Assembly (NCBI GenBank): GCA_014379885.1 | Contig: JACMKW010000452.1 | Span: 1-8,234 of the forward strand | DNA: 8,234 bases | Reading direction: 5' to 3' | Origin: Rhizobacter sp. | GTDB lineage: Bacteria > Pseudomonadota > Gammaproteobacteria > Burkholderiales > Burkholderiaceae | Shown: positions 1 to 7,824 of the stretch, piece after piece | How positions within the stretch are numbered: the stretch's first letter is position 1 | Layout: each line of letters opens with the position of its first letter | The notes under the pieces: model-generated | Databases searched by the model: none | What the model was told of the DNA's origin: nothing | What the model saw: only the letters and a program-made list of their open reading frames with translations | Program-made: the position numbers and the translations under genes

Positions 1-1680
<1,680 letters not shown>

Positions 1681-1704
1681 GCCTCCCTCCGCCGTCGTGA
1701 ACGC

Positions 1705-1724
1705 CTGCATGCCCTTGCATGCGG
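1705..1724. terminator. small hairpin after the ABC-F gene, possible weak terminator
   Basis: Two copies of GCATGC (1707-1712 and 1717-1722) are separated by CCTT and form a six-base-pair stem, extended by a G-U wobble and one further G-C pair. No run of T follows; the next bases are CATGGTAAATA. It is therefore not a classical intrinsic terminator. It lies 25 bp after the ABC-F stop and just before the ohrR control region, where a transcript end would make sense. Confidence 0.3.
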
Positions 1725-1730
1725 CATGGT

Positions 1731-1754
1731 AAATATATTGTGCACAATTTAATT
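1731..1754. promoter_or_regulatory. candidate OhrR operator upstream of ohrR-ohr
   Basis: This is an AT-rich 24-bp imperfect palindrome in otherwise GC-rich DNA. The central 12 bp, ATTGTGCACAAT (1737-1748), are perfectly symmetric, and 10 of 12 half-site positions pair over the full length. A second, overlapping inverted repeat, CAATTTAATTG (1745-1755), resembles the Bacillus subtilis OhrR site as I recall it (11 of 15 positions over 1743-1757). TATATT at 1734-1739 could be a -10 element, so a bound repressor would occlude polymerase. The palindrome ends 25 bp before the preferred ohrR start codon. Direct control by OhrR is an inference from position and symmetry. Confidence 0.65.
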
Positions 1755-1779
1755 GCTCGATTTTGATAAAGTGCAGCCC

Positions 1780-2268
1780 ATGGACAAGACACTCCGCCGC
1801 ACTGAAAGCCAGACCGATTGGCTGAAGCTGGATTTGCAGCTGTGCTTCGCGCTGTACTCCACCTCGCTGGCCATGACCAAGCTCTACAAGCCGCTGCTGG
1901 CGCCACTCGGGCTCACCTACCCGCAGTACCTGGCGCTGCTGGTGCTGTGGGAGCGCGACGGCCTTACCGTGGGCGAACTCGGCGAGCGATTGTTCCTCGA
2001 CTCCGGCACCCTCACCCCGCTGCTCAAGCGCATGGAAGTGACTGGCTGGCTGAAGCGCGAGCGCGCCGCTGATGACGAGCGCCGCGTGATCGTGAGCCTC
2101 ACACCCGCAGGCCGTGCGCTTCGGCAAAAGGCCAAGCGCGTGCCTCTGAAATTGGCCGAAGCCACCCACTGCGATGTGGGCGAGCTGGCCTCACTGACAC
2201 AACGCCTTCAGCAACTGCGCTCGCAGCTGTTGAGCGCTGATGACGAAGCGCAGCCCGCTGCGCACTGA
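1780..2268 (+). CDS. ohrR: OhrR, organic hydroperoxide-sensing MarR-family repressor
   Basis: This is a cytosolic dimeric winged-helix repressor of the MarR family. It loses DNA affinity when an N-terminal cysteine is oxidised by organic hydroperoxides. The 162-residue protein carries the reactive C22 in LCFALYS and the two tyrosines that contact it in the Xanthomonas protein (Y36, Y47, the latter in GLTYPQY). It also has a second cysteine, C131, near the position of the resolving Cys of 2-Cys OhrR proteins (C127 in Xanthomonas). The recognition-helix region (about 64-88) and the wing with DDERR (98-102) are intact. The ATG at 1780 is preferred over an in-frame TTG at 1753 because it gives the usual N-terminus and leaves the operator palindrome untranslated; its Shine-Dalgarno is weak (AAAG at 1768-1771). 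ohr follows after 39 bp, probably in the same transcript, giving autorepression and peroxide induction of both genes. Confidence 0.93.
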   Translation: MDKTLRRTESQTDWLKLDLQLCFALYSTSLAMTKLYKPLLAPLGLTYPQYLALLVLWERDGLTVGELGERLFLDSGTLTPLLKRMEVTGWLKRERAADDERRVIVSLTPAGRALRQKAKRVPLKLAEATHCDVGELASLTQRLQQLRSQLLSADDEAQPAAH

Positions 2269-2295
2269 TTGACAGACCCATCCACCCACCCCTGA

Positions 2296-2301
2296 ACGGA
2301 G
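2296..2301 (+). promoter_or_regulatory. ribosome binding site of ohr
   Basis: ACGGAG lies six bases before the ATG at 2308. It is a much better match to the anti-Shine-Dalgarno than anything before ohrR, which suggests the peroxidase is made in greater amounts than its repressor from a shared transcript. Confidence 0.6.
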
Positions 2302-2307
2302 CCCACC

Positions 2308-2733
2308 ATGGCACTCGACAAAGTCCTCTACACCGCCCACGCCACCTCCACCGGCGGCCGTGCCGGCACCACCGAATCGTCTGACGGCGCGCTGAAAGCC
2401 GTGCTGAGCACACCCAAAGAATTGGGCGGCGCAGGCGGCACCGGTACCAACCCTGAGCAACTGTTCGCAGCCGGCTATTCCGCCTGCTTCATCGGCGCGA
2501 TGAAGGCTGTGGCCGCGGGGCAAAAAATTGCGCTCCCGGCCGACGTGTCGATTACCGCCGACGTGGGCATCGGCCCCATCCCCGGCGGCTTCGGCATTCA
2601 GGTCGCGATGGCGATCACGGTGCCAGGTTTCGACAAGGACAAGGCCGAAGCACTGGTCGCGGCCGCCCACAAGGTGTGCCCGTACTCGAACGCCACCCGC
2701 GGCAACATCGACGTCACGCTGACGGTGGTTTAA
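2308..2733 (+). CDS. ohr: Ohr, organic hydroperoxide resistance thiol peroxidase
   Basis: Ohr is a small dimeric cytosolic peroxidase of the OsmC/Ohr superfamily. It reduces organic and fatty-acid hydroperoxides to alcohols, using lipoylated proteins as reductant in characterised members. The 141-residue length is normal for the family. The peroxidatic cysteine is C60 in GYSACF and the resolving cysteine is C124 in [12 protein letters not shown]. The conserved Arg (R18 in GGRAG) and Glu (E50 in NPEQLF), which activate C60, are both present. These features separate Ohr from OsmC. It lies 39 bp after ohrR on the same strand with its own good ribosome binding site. The last 20 bp overlap the convergent asparaginase gene. 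It is expected to be induced by organic peroxides through OhrR. Confidence 0.96.
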   Translation: MALDKVLYTAHATSTGGRAGTTESSDGALKAVLSTPKELGGAGGTGTNPEQLFAAGYSACFIGAMKAVAAGQKIALPADVSITADVGIGPIPGGFGIQVAMAITVPGFDKDKAEALVAAAHKVCPYSNATRGNIDVTLTVV

Positions 2734-3652
2734 GCAGCTCCAGCAGCAACTCGATCCGCGCCTTCACCGGCGTGAGATCGTCGGCCGACGGCAGCAGTTC
2801 GTCGGCCCGTGGCAGCACCCTGCCGCCCAGGCAGCGGCTGCTGCGCAAAACCTTCACACCTTGAGCTTGGGCCAGCACGAGCGCAGCCTCCAGCGCGTGG
2901 TGCACCGTGCCATTGCCGGTGGCCGCGACCACCAAGCCGCGCACACCGGCCGTGCACAACAGGCGCACCAGCGTGCCATCGACACCCGCGTGGCTGTGCA
3001 CGATCTCCACCCTCGGCCAGGCGGCTTCGTCGACAGGCAATATCTCGATGCCCACGGCAACTCCTTGCGGCCGCGCACGCAACACACGCACCTGGCCATT
3101 GCTGACCATGCCCACCACCCCCGCATCACCAGAGCTGAACGCGTCCATCCGATAGGTATGCGTCTTGCGCACGTCGTGCGCGCAATGCACGTGGCCGTTG
3201 AGCACCACCACCACACCGTGCACAGCCGTGTGGCCGGCCACACGCACGGCATCGAGCAGGTTTTGCGGGCCATCAGCTTGCGGTGAGGTGGCAGGCCGCA
3301 TCGCCGCCGTCATCACCAGGGGCTTGTTCGGCGCCAGCACACGCTGCAGGAAATACGCCGTTTCTTCGAGCGTGTCGGTGCCGTGTGTGACCACCACGCC
3401 CGCCACCTCAGGGCGTGCCAGGTGGTGTGACGCGCGTAATGCCAGCGCCCGCCATACCGCAAAGCCCATGTCCTTGCTGTCGATCTGTGCCACCTGCTCG
3501 CATTCGAGCGGCACGCCGGCCAACGCGGGCATGGCCTTCACCAACTGCGCCACGCCGATCTGCGCGGCCGTGTAGCCGATGTCGTCTCCGGCCACGGCGG
3601 AGGTGCCTGCGATGGTTCCGCCGGTGCCCAGCACCACGATGATGTTTTGCAT
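2714..3652 (-). CDS. L-asparaginase (asparaginase/glutaminase family), probably cytosolic
   Basis: This enzyme hydrolyses L-asparagine to aspartate and ammonia. The 312-residue protein starts right at the first catalytic motif: GTGGTIAG (9-16) with nucleophile T13, and the flap tyrosine Y27. Substrate-binding S59 is in QIDSKD, the second catalytic triad is T92-D93 in [10 protein letters not shown], and K163 is in VRKTHTY. The C-terminal domain ends with LTPVKAR, as expected. All residues needed for catalysis by the bacterial fold are visible. There is no signal peptide, unlike periplasmic E. coli AnsB, so a cytosolic location is inferred. Specificity for Asn over Gln cannot be read from sequence. 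No good Shine-Dalgarno precedes the ATG. The start lies 12 bp from an SOS box and is divergent from lexA; the 3' end overlaps ohr. Confidence 0.93.
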   Translation of the reverse strand: MQNIIVVLGTGGTIAGTSAVAGDDIGYTAAQIGVAQLVKAMPALAGVPLECEQVAQIDSKDMGFAVWRALALRASHHLARPEVAGVVVTHGTDTLEETAYFLQRVLAPNKPLVMTAAMRPATSPQADGPQNLLDAVRVAGHTAVHGVVVVLNGHVHCAHDVRKTHTYRMDAFSSGDAGVVGMVSNGQVRVLRARPQGVAVGIEILPVDEAAWPRVEIVHSHAGVDGTLVRLLCTAGVRGLVVAATGNGTVHHALEAALVLAQAQGVKVLRSSRCLGGRVLPRADELLPSADDLTPVKARIELLLELLKPPSA

Positions 3653-3663
3653 TTTTGTTGAAG

Positions 3664-3679
3664 CTGGATGAAAATACAG
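3664..3679. promoter_or_regulatory. SOS box 1 (LexA operator), lexA/asparaginase divergent region
   Basis: CTGGATGAAAATACAG matches the LexA consensus CTGT-N8-ACAG at 7 of 8 fixed positions, with the AT-rich centre typical of strong sites. It lies 69 bp before the lexA ATG and 11 bp before the asparaginase ATG. LexA here has the standard proteobacterial recognition helix, which supports this box type. Confidence 0.8.
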
Positions 3680-3682
3680 CTA

Positions 3683-3698
3683 CTGGATGGATGTTCAG
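3683..3698. promoter_or_regulatory. SOS box 2 (LexA operator), lexA/asparaginase divergent region
   Basis: CTGGATGGATGTTCAG keeps the CTG-N10-CAG core and matches CTGT-N8-ACAG at 6 of 8 fixed positions. It starts 19 bp after box 1 starts, close to two helical turns, so two LexA dimers could bind side by side. Two tandem boxes are also found before lexA in E. coli. It ends 50 bp before the lexA ATG. The first six bases match those of box 1. Confidence 0.7.
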
Positions 3699-3736
3699 CC
3701 CAGAACCAGCGGCCTCGTCGATACACGAGCCGCCAC

Positions 3737-3740
3737 AAGG
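3737..3740 (+). promoter_or_regulatory. ribosome binding site that sets the lexA start
   Basis: AAGG lies eight bases before the ATG at 3749. The frame is open back to another ATG at 3668, but that start would put both SOS boxes inside the coding region and add 27 residues not seen in LexA. The downstream ATG is therefore chosen. Confidence 0.6.
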
Positions 3741-3748
3741 ATCGCCAT

Positions 3749-4426
3749 ATGTACGAAGCGCCCAAACTCACCGACCGCCAGCAACAGATTCTCGATTTGG
3801 TGCAAAGCGCCATCGAACGCACCGGCGCGCCTCCCACCCGGGCCGAGATCGCCAGCGAGCTGGGCTTTCGCTCGGCCAATGCCGCTGAAGAGCACCTGCA
3901 AGCGCTGGCCCGCAAAGGTGTCATCGAACTGGTGAGCGGCACCTCACGCGGCATCCGTTTGAAGTCTGACACATTGCGTGCGCTCAACGAGAGCCGGGGC
4001 AAGCAGTTCAGCCTGCCCCTGCCCAGCCTGGCGCAGCTCAGCTTGCCGCTGGTGGGGCGCGTAGCCGCCGGCAGCCCCATCCTCGCGCAAGAGCACGTCG
4101 ATCAGACGTACTTGATGGAAGCCAGCATGTTCCCGCGCCGGCCCGACTACCTGCTCAAGGTCAAGGGCATGAGCATGCGAGACGCCGGCATCATGGACGG
4201 TGATCTGCTCGCCGTGCAAAAAGCCAAAGACGCCAAGAACGGCCAGATCGTCGTGGCGCGGTTGGGTGATGAGGTCACGGTCAAGCGCTTCAAGCGCACC
4301 CGCACCAGCATCGAGCTGCTGCCCGAGAACCCCGACTTCAAACCCATCGTCATTCCGTTCGGTGATGTCGACTTCGAGCTCGAAGGCATCGCCGTCGGCT
4401 TGATCCGCAACAACATGATGATGTGA
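3749..4426 (+). CDS. lexA: LexA, SOS-response repressor with self-cleavage domain
   Basis: LexA represses DNA-damage genes and cleaves itself when RecA filaments form on single-stranded DNA. The 225-residue protein is somewhat longer than the 202-residue E. coli LexA, with a longer interdomain linker (about 72-98). The N-terminal winged helix includes [20 protein letters not shown] (30-49), nearly identical to E. coli. The cleavage site is A107-G108 in GRVAAGSP. The catalytic dyad is S142 in KGMSMRDAG and K179 in EVTVKRF. The C-terminal dimerisation region ends at IRNNMMM. All functional residues are intact. Two SOS boxes upstream imply autorepression. The Cdd1-family gene starts 10 bases after the stop and probably shares the transcript. 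Confidence 0.97.
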   Translation: MYEAPKLTDRQQQILDLVQSAIERTGAPPTRAEIASELGFRSANAAEEHLQALARKGVIELVSGTSRGIRLKSDTLRALNESRGKQFSLPLPSLAQLSLPLVGRVAAGSPILAQEHVDQTYLMEASMFPRRPDYLLKVKGMSMRDAGIMDGDLLAVQKAKDAKNGQIVVARLGDEVTVKRFKRTRTSIELLPENPDFKPIVIPFGDVDFELEGIAVGLIRNNMMM

Positions 4427-4429
4427 GGG
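4425..4429 (+). promoter_or_regulatory. ribosome binding site of the Cdd1-family gene, overlapping the lexA stop
   Basis: GAGGG overlaps the lexA TGA stop and lies seven bases before the ATG at 4437. A GTG at 4431 in the same frame is only one base from it, too close for normal initiation. This decides the start and suggests translational coupling to lexA. Confidence 0.6.
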
Positions 4430-4436
4430 CGTGAAG

Positions 4437-4754
4437 ATGGCTGCCATCAAGTCACAGTCCATGAAATCACCGAAAGCCCACAGCGCCGACGAATGCCAGA
4501 CGCTGGAGCAGTTGCCCAACATCGGCCCGTCCCTGGCCGAAGACCTGCGCATGATCGGCATCGATCACCCAAAACAGCTGCGCGGCAAAGACGCCTTCGT
4601 GCTCTACCAGAAGTTGTGCGCCGTGACCGGCCAGCGCCATGACCCCTGCGTGCTCGACACTTTCATGGCCGCGACCGACTTCATGGGTGGCGCCGCACCC
4701 GCGCCCTGGTGGAACTACACCGCGCAGCGCAAGGCGCTGTTCGGGCAGGTGTAG
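4437..4754 (+). CDS. Cdd1-family helix-hairpin-helix protein downstream of lexA
   Basis: This 105-residue protein resembles the Cdd1 family, sometimes labelled in databases as a mitomycin resistance or pathogenicity-locus protein; its biochemical role is not established to my knowledge. A helix-hairpin-helix core, LEQLPNIGPSLAEDLRMIGI (about 22-41), is the kind of motif that binds DNA backbone non-specifically in repair enzymes. It is followed by a second helical part with LYQKLC and two cysteines (about C60 and C70) flanking VTGQRHDP, then a Trp-Trp pair near the C-terminus. No catalytic domain is visible, and there is no signal peptide or membrane segment. The ATG at 4437 is chosen from the spacing to GAGGG. 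The gene is 10 bases behind lexA, so SOS induction is likely by cotranscription. A role in DNA damage is inferred from this context only. Confidence 0.82.
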   Translation: MAAIKSQSMKSPKAHSADECQTLEQLPNIGPSLAEDLRMIGIDHPKQLRGKDAFVLYQKLCAVTGQRHDPCVLDTFMAATDFMGGAAPAPWWNYTAQRKALFGQV

Positions 4755-4757
4755 GTT

Positions 4758-4867
4758 CAATGCCGTTCAGATACCAAAACCGTTCGGGCTGAGCTTGTCG
4801 AAGCCTGGTGGCGGGCGCGCAACCCTTCGACAAGCTCAGGGCGAACGGGGCTGACTGAACAGCATTG
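4758..4867. repeat. nested inverted repeat, REP-like intergenic hairpin
   Basis: This element fills the gap between two convergent genes. The inner arms are 4780-4803 and 4825-4848, 24 bp each, pairing at 22 of 24 positions around a 21-bp loop; both contain CTGAGCTTGTCGAAG or its complement. The mismatches are two adjacent bases (GG in the left arm against CC in the expected partner), the usual left/right asymmetry I recall for this repeat. The outer arms are CAATGCCGTTCAG (4758-4770) and CTGAACAGCATTG (4855-4867), pairing at 12 of 13. The inner repeat belongs to a class of dispersed palindromes found in many copies in Burkholderiales and some other proteobacterial genomes; its spurious translation contains FGLSLSKP and LRQAQGER. 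As RNA it would fold strongly from either strand and could end or protect both convergent transcripts. Confidence 0.85.
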
Positions 4868-4881
4868 GGTCCAGGTTCGAA

Positions 4882-7296
4882 TCACGGCCTGGGCTTGAGC
4901 ACCAAACTCCGCTTCACCTCGGCGCTCCAGACAGGCATGTCCTGCACCTTCGCCCAGCGGTCTACAAAGCTGCTGTACAGCGGTGAAAACACGATGCCTG
5001 ACTGCCCGCTGGAATGCATGAAGCGAGACTTTGACGGGTCTCCCAGGTCATACAGCGCCCGGAACGACGGGCCATGTTCGTCCAGGTAGAGCTCACCCGT
5101 CGTCACATCGGGCCGCAGGCTCACACGTGACACATTGACAGTGAAGGTGTCGCCACCCACCGGCGTGCGCAGCTCGAACCATTTGCTGAGCAGCTTCACG
5201 CGGCTGAACGGCCGGTGCTCCGAGCGCGCGTGGTGCGCCTTGCCCCACTGCCATCGAGTGACGTCTGCCCCTTGGGCCGCCTGCAGTTCGTCGAGCGCCA
5301 GCGTGAAGGCACTGTTGATCTGCTCGTCGCAGGTTTCAGACGCCGGCGTGGCCTTGTTGTCGCACCACCAGCCGTCCTTGCGTTCGAGCACGGCTTCGAA
5401 CGCCTCGCGGAAGCTGCGCGTGGCGAGCTGCTTCTCGTAAAGCGGATCTCCTATCTCGTCGCGAAAGATGGCTTGCGTCAACTGCCTGGCCCACGCCCAT
5501 GCGATGAGCGGTGCGGCCTTGTCGGCGGCCATCGTGCCATCGAAGGTGGCCAGCTCGCGCTGCGCGGCTTGCGCCAAGGGGTGAGTCGATTGCGCCTTGC
5601 GCAACAAGGGCATCAGCCGCATCGTGCCGGCTGAGTACAAATCAGACTGAATGCTGCGCAAGCTGTCCAGGCTGTGTTTCGGTTTCGCCGCGAGCAACGC
5701 TTCGATGCGCTTCTGCCGGTACGGCGCCGCCCATTCACTGGTGATGAAGTGCGCGTACTCCGGCGGGTGAATGCGCTGGTTGGCGGTGACTATCCAGCCG
5801 CGCGGGGGGTCGGTTTCGCGTGGCGTCCAGGTGGGTTCGAGCACACCAGCCCAGTCGTAGCGGGCGTCCCAGCCCGGCGCGGGCACCAGACCCTTCAGGT
5901 CGTTCTCGGGTTTGCGCACCGGCACGCGGCCGGCCGACACCATGCCGATGTGGCCCTGGTCATCGGCCACCACCATGTTCTGCATGGGTGCGAGGTGCTT
6001 GCCCGAGCCGGCAATGAACTCGGCCACACTGCGGCTGGTGTTGAAGGCGAGCGCGGCATCCATGGTGCCGGAGTCGATGTCGAGCGCTGTCCAGCGCATG
6101 GCCAGGGCGTAGCTCGGCTGGGGGCCAGCGCCGGTGAGGCCTTCGGTCGCGCCGCCCGCGTCAGAAATCACCGGGCCGTGGCGGGTGCTGCGCGCCACCA
6201 GGGTCACATCGGGCTTGCCCTTGACCTTGATGACCTCGTTGGTGGTGCCGAATTTGGCCCAGCCATCGGGCGTTTGGTATTGCGTGGCGTCGTCGGGCTT
6301 GATGCGCTCGATATAGAGGTCTTGCACATCGGGCCCGGTGTTGGTGAAGCCCCAGGCTACGTGTTCGTTCTGCCCCAGCACCACCACCGGCAGGCCGGGC
6401 ATGGTGGCACCCGCCACCTTGAAACCCGGAGCCTCCAGCCGCGCGAAGTACCACAGCGCCGGCGCAGTGAGCCTGAGGTGCGGGTCGTTCGCCAGCAGCG
6501 GCTTGCCGCTCTCGGTGTGCGAGCCGTGCAGCACCCAGTTGTTGGAGCCCACGCCTTCCACGCCTGAAGGCGGCGCGGCACTCAATGCCTGCTGGCCCAG
6601 GTTGGCACTGAGCTTCAAGCCGCGAAACAGCGCCGCGTAGTCGGCCGTCGGCAGCGGCTTGTCGCCGGGGTACGGCGGCAGCAGTTCGTTGATGCGTTCA
6701 ACCGGCAGTTTGAGCGACATGCGCATGCGCAGCAGCTCGGCCGACCAGTTGGCGCCCAGGTCCCACGCCATCATCGTGGCCCAGGCCATGCTGTCTTCGG
6801 GCACCCAGGGTTCGGGCTGCACACCCAGCAACATGAACTCCGGTGGGCGCGCGCTCAGCTCTTGCTGCACAAAGGCGTTGATGCCGGCGGCATAGGCTGT
6901 GAGGGCGGCGCGCGTTTCGGCGCTGGCCTGGTCCCACTGCGCGTCGGCTGTGCGGCGCACGCCGAGGGCGCGCAAGAACTTGTCGGCTTCGAGCGCCGAT
7001 TCGCCAAAGGCCTCGGCCAGGCGGCCGGCACCGATGCGCTTGTGCGTTTCGAGCTGCCACAGCCGGTCTTGTGCGTGCACATAACCCAGGCCGAACATCG
7101 CCTCGTTGCGCGAGGCCGCCTTGATGGTAGGGATGCCGTCGGCATCACGCTCGATGCGGATCTCGGAGGCCAGGCCTTGCAGCGACATCGTGCCCTGCGT
7201 CTGCGGCAGCACACGCCGGCTGTAGATCCACAGCGCGGCGGCAGCCACGATCACAAACAACAGCAGCGTCCAAGCGCCGCGGCGAAGCCATTTCAT
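4882..7296 (-). CDS. penicillin acylase family protein, membrane-anchored Ntn hydrolase
   Basis: This is an N-terminal-nucleophile hydrolase of the penicillin acylase (S45) family, which cleaves amides of beta-lactams, N-acyl-homoserine lactones or other acylated amines. It is translated as one 804-residue chain and is expected to cut itself between G250 and S251 in GVGSNNWV; S251 then becomes the nucleophile of the beta subunit. H273 in NDPHL falls at beta-23, as in PvdQ and relatives. N506 in TANQR is a plausible oxyanion-hole Asn. The alpha part shows the usual GIPTIKA and GYVHAQDRLWQLE stretches. Residues 1-7 are basic and 8-25 form one hydrophobic helix with no clear cleavage motif, so I infer a signal anchor with a periplasmic catalytic domain. 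C645 and C656 could form a disulfide. CGGA (7305-7308) precedes the ATG by eight bases. The substrate is not predictable here; it may belong to the AHL-acylase branch, but that is open. Confidence 0.93.
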   Translation of the reverse strand: MKWLRRGAWTLLLFVIVAAAALWIYSRRVLPQTQGTMSLQGLASEIRIERDADGIPTIKAASRNEAMFGLGYVHAQDRLWQLETHKRIGAGRLAEAFGESALEADKFLRALGVRRTADAQWDQASAETRAALTAYAAGINAFVQQELSARPPEFMLLGVQPEPWVPEDSMAWATMMAWDLGANWSAELLRMRMSLKLPVERINELLPPYPGDKPLPTADYAALFRGLKLSANLGQQALSAAPPSGVEGVGSNNWVLHGSHTESGKPLLANDPHLRLTAPALWYFARLEAPGFKVAGATMPGLPVVVLGQNEHVAWGFTNTGPDVQDLYIERIKPDDATQYQTPDGWAKFGTTNEVIKVKGKPDVTLVARSTRHGPVISDAGGATEGLTGAGPQPSYALAMRWTALDIDSGTMDAALAFNTSRSVAEFIAGSGKHLAPMQNMVVADDQGHIGMVSAGRVPVRKPENDLKGLVPAPGWDARYDWAGVLEPTWTPRETDPPRGWIVTANQRIHPPEYAHFITSEWAAPYRQKRIEALLAAKPKHSLDSLRSIQSDLYSAGTMRLMPLLRKAQSTHPLAQAAQRELATFDGTMAADKAAPLIAWAWARQLTQAIFRDEIGDPLYEKQLATRSFREAFEAVLERKDGWWCDNKATPASETCDEQINSAFTLALDELQAAQGADVTRWQWGKAHHARSEHRPFSRVKLLSKWFELRTPVGGDTFTVNVSRVSLRPDVTTGELYLDEHGPSFRALYDLGDPSKSRFMHSSGQSGIVFSPLYSSFVDRWAKVQDMPVWSAEVKRSLVLKPRP

Positions 7297-7466
7297 GAAC
7301 TTTGTCCGTTCCCTGTTCCGACCTGGAGAGCGTAACCGTCGGCTACCTGCTGCTGCATCCGGGTTGCCCGCATCACCGGACGAACTGCCGGGCTACCACG
7401 GTGCTTTTCACGCTTTAGCCACACGGCTGGTCTGCCGACAATTGCTTACACGCTTTGATTGTTGCC
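7297..7466. other. 170-bp divergent intergenic region with a short direct repeat
   Basis: This gap separates the acylase gene (minus strand) from the small plus-strand gene, so both promoters should lie here. I see no strong -35/-10 pair. CACGCTTT occurs twice, at 7409-7416 and 7449-7456, exactly 40 bp apart, each preceded by a similar TGCTT-like stretch. No gene or RNA structure is supported. Confidence 0.35.
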
Positions 7467-7814
7467 ATGAACACCGCCACGCTCGAACTGACCTTCAACC
7501 ACGCCAACGACCTGCATGCCTTCGGCATGCCGGAAGACCGCATGGCCCGCATGGCAGCGCGCCGCGCTTTTGTCGAGATGAAAACCTGCTTCATGCGCGC
7601 GGTGGCCGACATCGAAGGCAGCACCGGTGCCCTGCTGCAACGCAAGGTGCGCGTGGCGAGCGAAGTGATCGAACTCTGGCGCCTGCGCCACGCGGTGATC
7701 GGCGGCTTGCCGCGCGACAAGCCGAGCACCGAGATGCACCGCCAGGAGCTGATGCTGCAACTTGACAGCGCCTTCCCCGAGGGCGGCGGCAACACAGCTT
7801 TCGTTCCCTTGTAA
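7467..7814 (+). CDS. hypothetical protein of 115 residues, family not recognised
   Basis: I do not recognise this protein. The composition looks soluble and mostly helical: there is no signal peptide or membrane segment, eight methionines, one cysteine (in MKTCFM) and a single tryptophan (in ELWRLRH). A basic, Met/Ala-rich helix (MARMAARRAF, about 26-35) is followed by an amphipathic stretch with LLQRKVRVASEVIELW, and the tail after about 103 is probably disordered (EGGGNTAF). The ATG at 7467 is chosen over an in-frame TTG at 7455 although neither has a clear Shine-Dalgarno. Codon use with G/C in third positions matches the neighbours, so it is probably a real gene. It is divergent from the acylase and ends 10 bp before the convergent exporter gene. 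No function is proposed. Confidence 0.72.
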   Translation: MNTATLELTFNHANDLHAFGMPEDRMARMAARRAFVEMKTCFMRAVADIEGSTGALLQRKVRVASEVIELWRLRHAVIGGLPRDKPSTEMHRQELMLQLDSAFPEGGGNTAFVPL

Positions 7815-7824
7815 CCCGTTCGGG

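Noticed and set aside
3668..3748. Upstream ATG at 3668 as an alternative lexA start
   Set aside because: It would place the second SOS box and most of the first within the coding region and add a 27-residue extension unlike LexA N-termini. The ATG at 3749 has an AAGG at the right distance.
4639..4854. Open frame of 71 codons across the intergenic hairpin
   Set aside because: Its C-terminal part (FGLSLSKP, LRQAQGER) is the well-known spurious translation of this dispersed repeat, and its N-terminal part is a shadow of the Cdd1 gene in another frame.
4874..4883. GGTTCGAATC, which resembles the T-arm of a tRNA
   Set aside because: The flanking five bases on each side do not form a T-stem, no acceptor or anticodon arms are present, and the stretch runs into the end of the acylase gene.
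4974..4981. CTGTACAG as a possible LexA site
   Set aside because: The two half-sites are directly joined with no 8-bp spacer, and the site is inside the acylase coding region.
5674..6567. Long plus-strand open frame of 297 codons opposite the acylase gene
   Set aside because: It is an antisense shadow in GC-rich DNA. The minus-strand frame shows catalytic motifs along its length, while this one shows His/Arg/Gly-rich low-complexity content and no domain.
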